Of a stretch of 64,000 nucleotides of DNA, positions 59,046 to 64,000 are shown piece after piece (within the stretch, counting starts at the first letter, position 1; every line of letters begins with the position of its first letter). This DNA is from Lycorma delicatula (Eukaryota > Arthropoda > Insecta > Hemiptera > Fulgoridae). Position numbers and translations under genes: made by a program. Below the pieces are notes generated by a model that was not told the DNA's origin, made no database searches, and saw only the letters and a program-made list of their open reading frames with translations. The stretch covers positions 301,152,147-301,216,146 of the forward strand of contig NC_134455.1 in NCBI RefSeq assembly GCF_047948215.1, read 5' to 3'.

Positions 59046-60428
59046 TTACCTTTCTTAGCTTCATTATTTTATCACTTGTTGACGCGTTTCGGAACGACTC
59101 CGCTGTCAAAACTTACGGTACTGGTACTTTAAATTTCTGTTAGTCTTTACAGAATTTAGTCATTGGCGTTTAGACAAAAAATTTAAAGTAGTAGTAGAAA
59201 TAAGTTTTGACAATGGAGTGATTCTGAAGCGCATCAACAAGTGTTAAAAGAAGGAAGCTAAGAAAGGTAAGCAGTACTCAGTGTAGAAACTATAGTGATC
59301 TTAGCAGAAAAGATAATAGTAATTACTAGCTTAATTAAAATAATTTATGTATAAATTCATCAATTCTCAAACGGGAAAACGTATTTTTTTGTTGTACCCA
59401 GCTTGCTTCAGCTTCCAACTAAAATTTTTATTGATATAAATTATTGATATGATTTCGTTTATTTGGCTGAAAGAAAATGGCAACCGAAAACCGTTTCGCT
59501 TCACTGATCACTTTCCCTAATCATCCTTACGTAGAATCTTGATTTTCTTTAAAATAATTTATTGAACCATGTACGATATTACTTTATGAAAACTGTATGA
59601 TAATTAATATATATGTGGTTTTTCAATCCCTCAATCTATTTAAAATTCAATTAAACGAGATTATCTTTTACAGTAATATTATTACTCGGTCATTTAATCT
59701 TTAAATAATATTAAAATAATAGTAAAACATGAATTTTTATAGTACATTCAACGGTTACATAAATATTTTTTAAATAATTTTCATTAATTCCTTCTGAGTT
59801 GCAATTTATTTTGCTTTGTTTTTTTTTATGTTTAGTACACCCGTGTATGTACTTTAATATTGCATTAATGTAAATATTCTTTAACATTATTATATTTTTA
59901 AATTTACTTAATTAACATACACTGTATATTTAATACTATAGTATATCTATTTTGCACATTATAATTAATTTTGCATTTGTGATGCTGCTCTGATCAAGGT
60001 TCTGCCATGGTTTTCCTTAATTAATCCAGGCAAATGCCGGGAAAGTTTCGTTTTTTATTCGTGACATTATATTTACCCATTTCTGACGTTATATGCATTA
60101 ATTGTTACTAGTGCTTTCTTGCTTGCTCTACAGCGTTATTATTACAAAATAATGTTATATATTTAAAAATATCGGTTAAAACATTAGTGGACCCGTATAC
60201 ATCAGGTTCAAGTTAATTTTTTTAGGCTTTATTTTGATTTTAATTTTTTAAATTTGTACTGTGCTGCTACCCAGTGTAATTATTACAAAATAATGTTATT
60301 AATAATAATTACAATAAAATATATATATATATTTTAAATAGATCGACTAAAGACTCTTTGATTAAAACACGTCTCACCTCCAACTCCCTTGTTTTTTTCT
60401 TTCCTTTCCAACCATAGGTAAAGTGCGT
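59046..60428. other. AT-rich spacer
   Basis: Nothing recognisable beyond A/T runs. Confidence 0.5.
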
Positions 60429-60763
60429 GCTGAAAATTTATTTCTAGTCTGTTCAGACGTTCTACTGGATGGGCGAGCTGATTTATTTTATTCTGCTTGG
60501 AGTGGTTTGCAGATATGTCATCAAGCATCAACAAACCTTCAAAGTGATTTTCCTGCGAGTAATTATCTCGGAAAGTTTCTCAATTAAGTAATAAATGAGG
60601 AACTTTTAAGGAATTGTAAGAGGAGACTCAAGTTTAGGGCCCGATGCCGCTAGATAACGTAGTCCGTTCCGTCCAACAGAACGTCCGGACGGACTGGAAA
60701 TAGGTTTTCATATGTGGAGCTCAAAATCTATTTCCAGTCCTGGATATAGGTTTTCAGCCCAAT
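60429..60763 (-). mobile_element. Foldback MITE, copy B
   Basis: Reverse-orientation copy of 3167-3473. It runs from GCTGAAAATTTATTTCTAGT (60429) to GGACTGGAAATAGGTTTTCA (60691-60710), after which a partial second terminus (60719-60763, ending ATAGGTTTTCAGCCC) is present. The AATTTTTTT flank outside 60763 resembles the AAAAAAAATT flank before copy A, so 60763 may be the original end. The interior match to copy A includes TTTATTACTTAATTGAG and TTGATGCTTGATGACATAT (minus strand). Non-coding. Confidence 0.75.
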
Positions 60764-63700
60764 TTTTTTGATATATACGATTTAATTACACATCGATCAG
60801 AATAAAATATTTATTTATTTTAACCAAAAGTCTCTCGTCAGACTGCTTGCAACGTTCGGTTACGGCTCCTTAGATTATATTTTAAATCTATTATTTTAAA
60901 AACCTAATTGTTGATTAATTTTTGTCAATATTTTTTTTGTTTTTTTAAAACTATATTTAGTTATAAAACCATATTTATGTCTGGAATGAGCCAAAAAAGT
61001 TCCAAAATTTGTACTCTGTATATTAAATAAAATGTAATATATCCCTTTATTAGCAAACAACAATCCGTTTAAATTATTAAGATTAGTTAATAAAAATATT
61101 CTATAATAAAATTCAATCAACTTATTACGGGATTTTTCATGAATTATTTAAATTAATAAATTATTATTGGAATATATTTAAAGGAAAGAATAAATTATAA
61201 ATTCTTGAAATATTTTCCATTATAATACAAAAAAAATGTAGGATAGGCTTAAGAAAAGTAATTTTCTCGAGAAGGAAGTTAACTAATTATACGAATTTTT
61301 AAACTTCTCATTGCATTTTCCACAATCACTGTCATTAGAAGTTGTGCCAAAGGATTACTGTAATAACGTTGTACTATATATTAATCTCATAACATCTGTA
61401 ATCATAAATATGCTTACATGTTAGAACTGTATTAAATCCTAGTACAACTGAAAATAGACAACAGTAAACTCAGTCAAAGCAACATAGCAAAGTAACTGAC
61501 AAGATAAACTGATTGCTGGCGGTTGGAATACAACTGTACAGTATGTTGTCTGCTGTGTATCATCCAAATAAGCAAATCTATTTATAAACCAAATTATGAA
61601 TACTTGTTGCATTAACAATAAGATTATCGTTTTTACGATGAATTTGCATCTCACATGCAAATTTTACTTATTATTTTTTTAAATCTATCTCTATACATCA
61701 TTTATTATTATTGTTTGTTTGTTTGTTTTAAAGAAACATTTTACGTGTCAATTACGTAGAAAAAAATTTCGATAATTAATGTAAATTAGGTACCCACAAT
61801 ATATAGAAAAATAAAAAGAAAGGAAATTTTCATAATTGTTCTACAAGTATGACCCCCCCAAGGTCATCTGCAAGATTGGAATATATTTATGAAGATTATC
61901 TATCGATTTAGTACAAAAGAGTCAAGAATTAATGCAAAAATTTTAAAAAAATATAATTTTTTTTTTTTTAATCATGGATAGGAATACAAATAAGTTTATG
62001 CAACATTTGTAATCCCATTAATTAACTCTCTCAAACCTTAACACTTGCAAACTTTATTCTTAAACCTATTGACCAATTCCCAAAACTCCTTTGTCCTTTA
62101 CCTTGTTAAATCTGTTTCTTAATCCTACATTGTAATTTAAGTGTTTCTGATTACATAACTTTTTATGTAACCTGACCACCTCTACTTAACTGTGTTTTAC
62201 TAAATTCAAATTACTGTTTTTGTACTTTTTAACTGATCTAAATATTTTACCTTAGCTTTCTTACAACCATTCTCAAGACAACCATCTGTTTCCTCCCGGT
62301 TAATACAAAAAAGTTTACGTTTTAAGGTCATATTATCCTTTAATACTCATTTCAATTATTTCACAAAAGAAACAGTCAGTTCAAATAGAAATATATATAG
62401 TAATAAAAGTAGACTCAGTCTCCTCTTGAATATCTCGATATTTACCTCCAGTATTATTGATATCTGATCAGGTAAATTTTACACAACTGAAGTAAAATAC
62501 TCAAATACTTTTAAAACTACAATTGACATGCAGACAAGATCTGTAACCCATGAATATACTTAAATTCTCTCTCTCTCTCACTCTCTCTCTCTCTCTCGCT
62601 TCTTTCATTTTTCTATTCATAAAGTTCATATGGAAATTTTCACACTTATCAAAAATTTTCTCCTTTTTTGTTTATAATTCTGAATTTGTTGCAATACTGA
62701 ATTGTTAGAGTGTCACATAATATAAACTGAACACAAAAATACAATCTCCTCTGACACTACTTTCTTATCCTCTACTCTAATATTAACATCCCCTTTCAGA
62801 ATGGCACTTCTATTCATGATAAATCTCCCTTCAATGTAATCAGAAAACAAATTTAAGATTCTACTTTCTGATGTAACTTATTACAAGAGTAGAAAGTAGT
62901 TATAGAAAATTGCTTATTACCATAATGCCTCTGAATTACATCTTTCTGATTTTTGTTAACAGATTTAATAAAATTTCCTATTTAAATCTGACTACTAACC
63001 TCCTTTTGCCTTGCCAAACAAAAACGTCTGGATGCATAACAGAACCAAAGGTCAGACCAGTCCAATATTGTGTATAATTTATTTAACATGTGGTTTTGGG
63101 GCAAGAAAAAATTCAAGATACCCTATAAAATCTGATTAATATATTTTAGTATTTAAATTAATAATACTACCACTATTTTAATAGGTTAGTGCTTACTTAC
63201 TTCCAAACTCTACTATATATTTCCAACCCACCTCATCACAATATTTTCACTTCTTTTTATTATTACTAACTTATATTCTCATTTAAGTTTTTGCCTTCCC
63301 CAGAATTAATTCACAACAATTGTGATTATTTTTATAATCCATTTTTATTATTAAAAATCAATTCCATTTCCTGAAATATTGATTATGATGTGCCATTAAC
63401 AACCAGTTGATCCACCATTACTTTCATTTTGGCTTGTACATTATTTTTTTAAATATTCTTTATCAATCACATTAGCCTTTTTTCTCTCTTTATAGTATCT
63501 TCTGCAAAGTTTTGATTTACAATATGTTTTGTGTCTTTTAATTTGCCTGTATTTTTAAGAATGTTTCTCTTTAAAACGTTTTATATATATGGGATATAAG
63601 TTTTATCTCTCTAGTATCCAATATACATGCTTCATAAACTTTTATTTCTTCTTTTTTTGAACCATCATACAGACATTTTTTTGTAATTGACTTTGCATCT

Positions 63701-64000
63701 CCATTTGCCATATAGCTTAGATCTATAAAAATGAGGTTCCTTCATCTGGATTTGTTTTTACTAGATCAAGTGATTTCGTTTTTATTGTAATATGTTTCAA
63801 TTTTTAATAGCTTAATCTCTTCTCTCTCTAATAGCTTAACCTCAGTCTTTTTTTCTGGTACTATTTTTACAAGATTGTTCAACAGTTAAACATCCTGTTT
63901 AGTTGCCAGAACTGCCAGTTTTTCAACAAATAGTTTTGAAGTAAACTTTAACAAAGAGTCAATTCTACTGCTATTAATGTGTCATCTTATGTTTGTGCTT
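60764..64000. other. AT-rich tract without recognisable gene
   Basis: Only small frames. A TC microsatellite lies at 62566-62598 and a TTTG tetranucleotide run near 61712-61728. From about 62000 to 64000 the plus strand is pyrimidine-biased, without coding potential in either direction that I can defend. Confidence 0.5.
62566..62598. repeat. (TC)n microsatellite
   Basis: About 16 TC units with one CA interruption. Confidence 0.9.

Noticed and set aside
1..64000. CRISPR arrays, bacterial operons, phage or plasmid modules
   Set aside because: No regularly spaced identical repeats with unique spacers, no prokaryotic gene density; all clues point to insect nuclear DNA.

Overview
The window looks like non-coding, repeat-rich DNA from an insect nuclear genome. 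It is strongly AT-rich, has long stretches without open frames, no operons and no ribosome-binding sites, and every coding trace I can identify belongs to a eukaryotic transposable element or a decayed multicopy family. The mix (DUF4817-type mariner, I-clade and Jockey LINEs, BEL/Pao LTR element, Helitron, tRNA-derived SINEs) fits an arthropod. A hemipteran is my guess from family resemblance, not something the sequence proves. I see no intact single-copy host gene.

Layout. At 980-2304 lies a complete mariner-like transposon with terminal inverted repeats and TA target duplications, its transposase broken by frameshifts. A foldback MITE sits at 3167-3473, with a second, inverted copy at 60429-60763. 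A decayed protein fragment of unknown function lies at 4436-5209. From 7930 to 13379, on the minus strand, is an almost full-length I-clade LINE (5' UTR, zinc-knuckle ORF1, endonuclease, reverse transcriptase, RNase H, C-terminal zinc finger) with a candidate 9-bp target duplication. A small Helitron (16879-18318) keeps both termini and pieces of its helicase; SINE scraps lie just upstream. At 21928-22750 is an 823-bp element with 94-bp inverted repeats. A second, heavily deleted mariner remnant is at 23920-24405. The long tract 24410-33720 has no identifiable gene.

From 33720 to about 36770 a plus-strand Jockey LINE is interrupted by a 616-bp poly(A)-tailed insertion and a SINE tail. Then come an irregular array of a GGGTCCCA-like motif (37879-38475), a short-TIR element carrying a perfect 24-bp hairpin (38587-39273), and a BEL/Pao LTR retrotransposon in reverse orientation (39600-44760). 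A patchwork of two LINEs follows (45850-47700), then a polypyrimidine tract with a second Helitron 5' end (49795-50412), a tRNA-like SINE head (50799-50866), an inverted repeat pair (51438-52290), and a reverse-transcriptase remnant (53390-54080). The ORF1 of another LINE (55270-56835) is split by a tRNA-derived SINE with a clean 15-bp target duplication. A LINE 3' fragment related to the I-clade element lies at 58585-59045.

The elements do not work together as a pathway; they record successive insertions. Nesting gives relative ages: SINE into LINE ORF1, and a 616-bp element into Jockey. All coding units carry frameshifts or stops, so none looks able to move by itself. I found no convincing new biological system. 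The least explained items are the 616-bp GC-rich insert, the 823-bp inverted-repeat element, the spaced GGGTCCCA-like array, the 24-bp hairpin and the widely separated foldback MITE pair.
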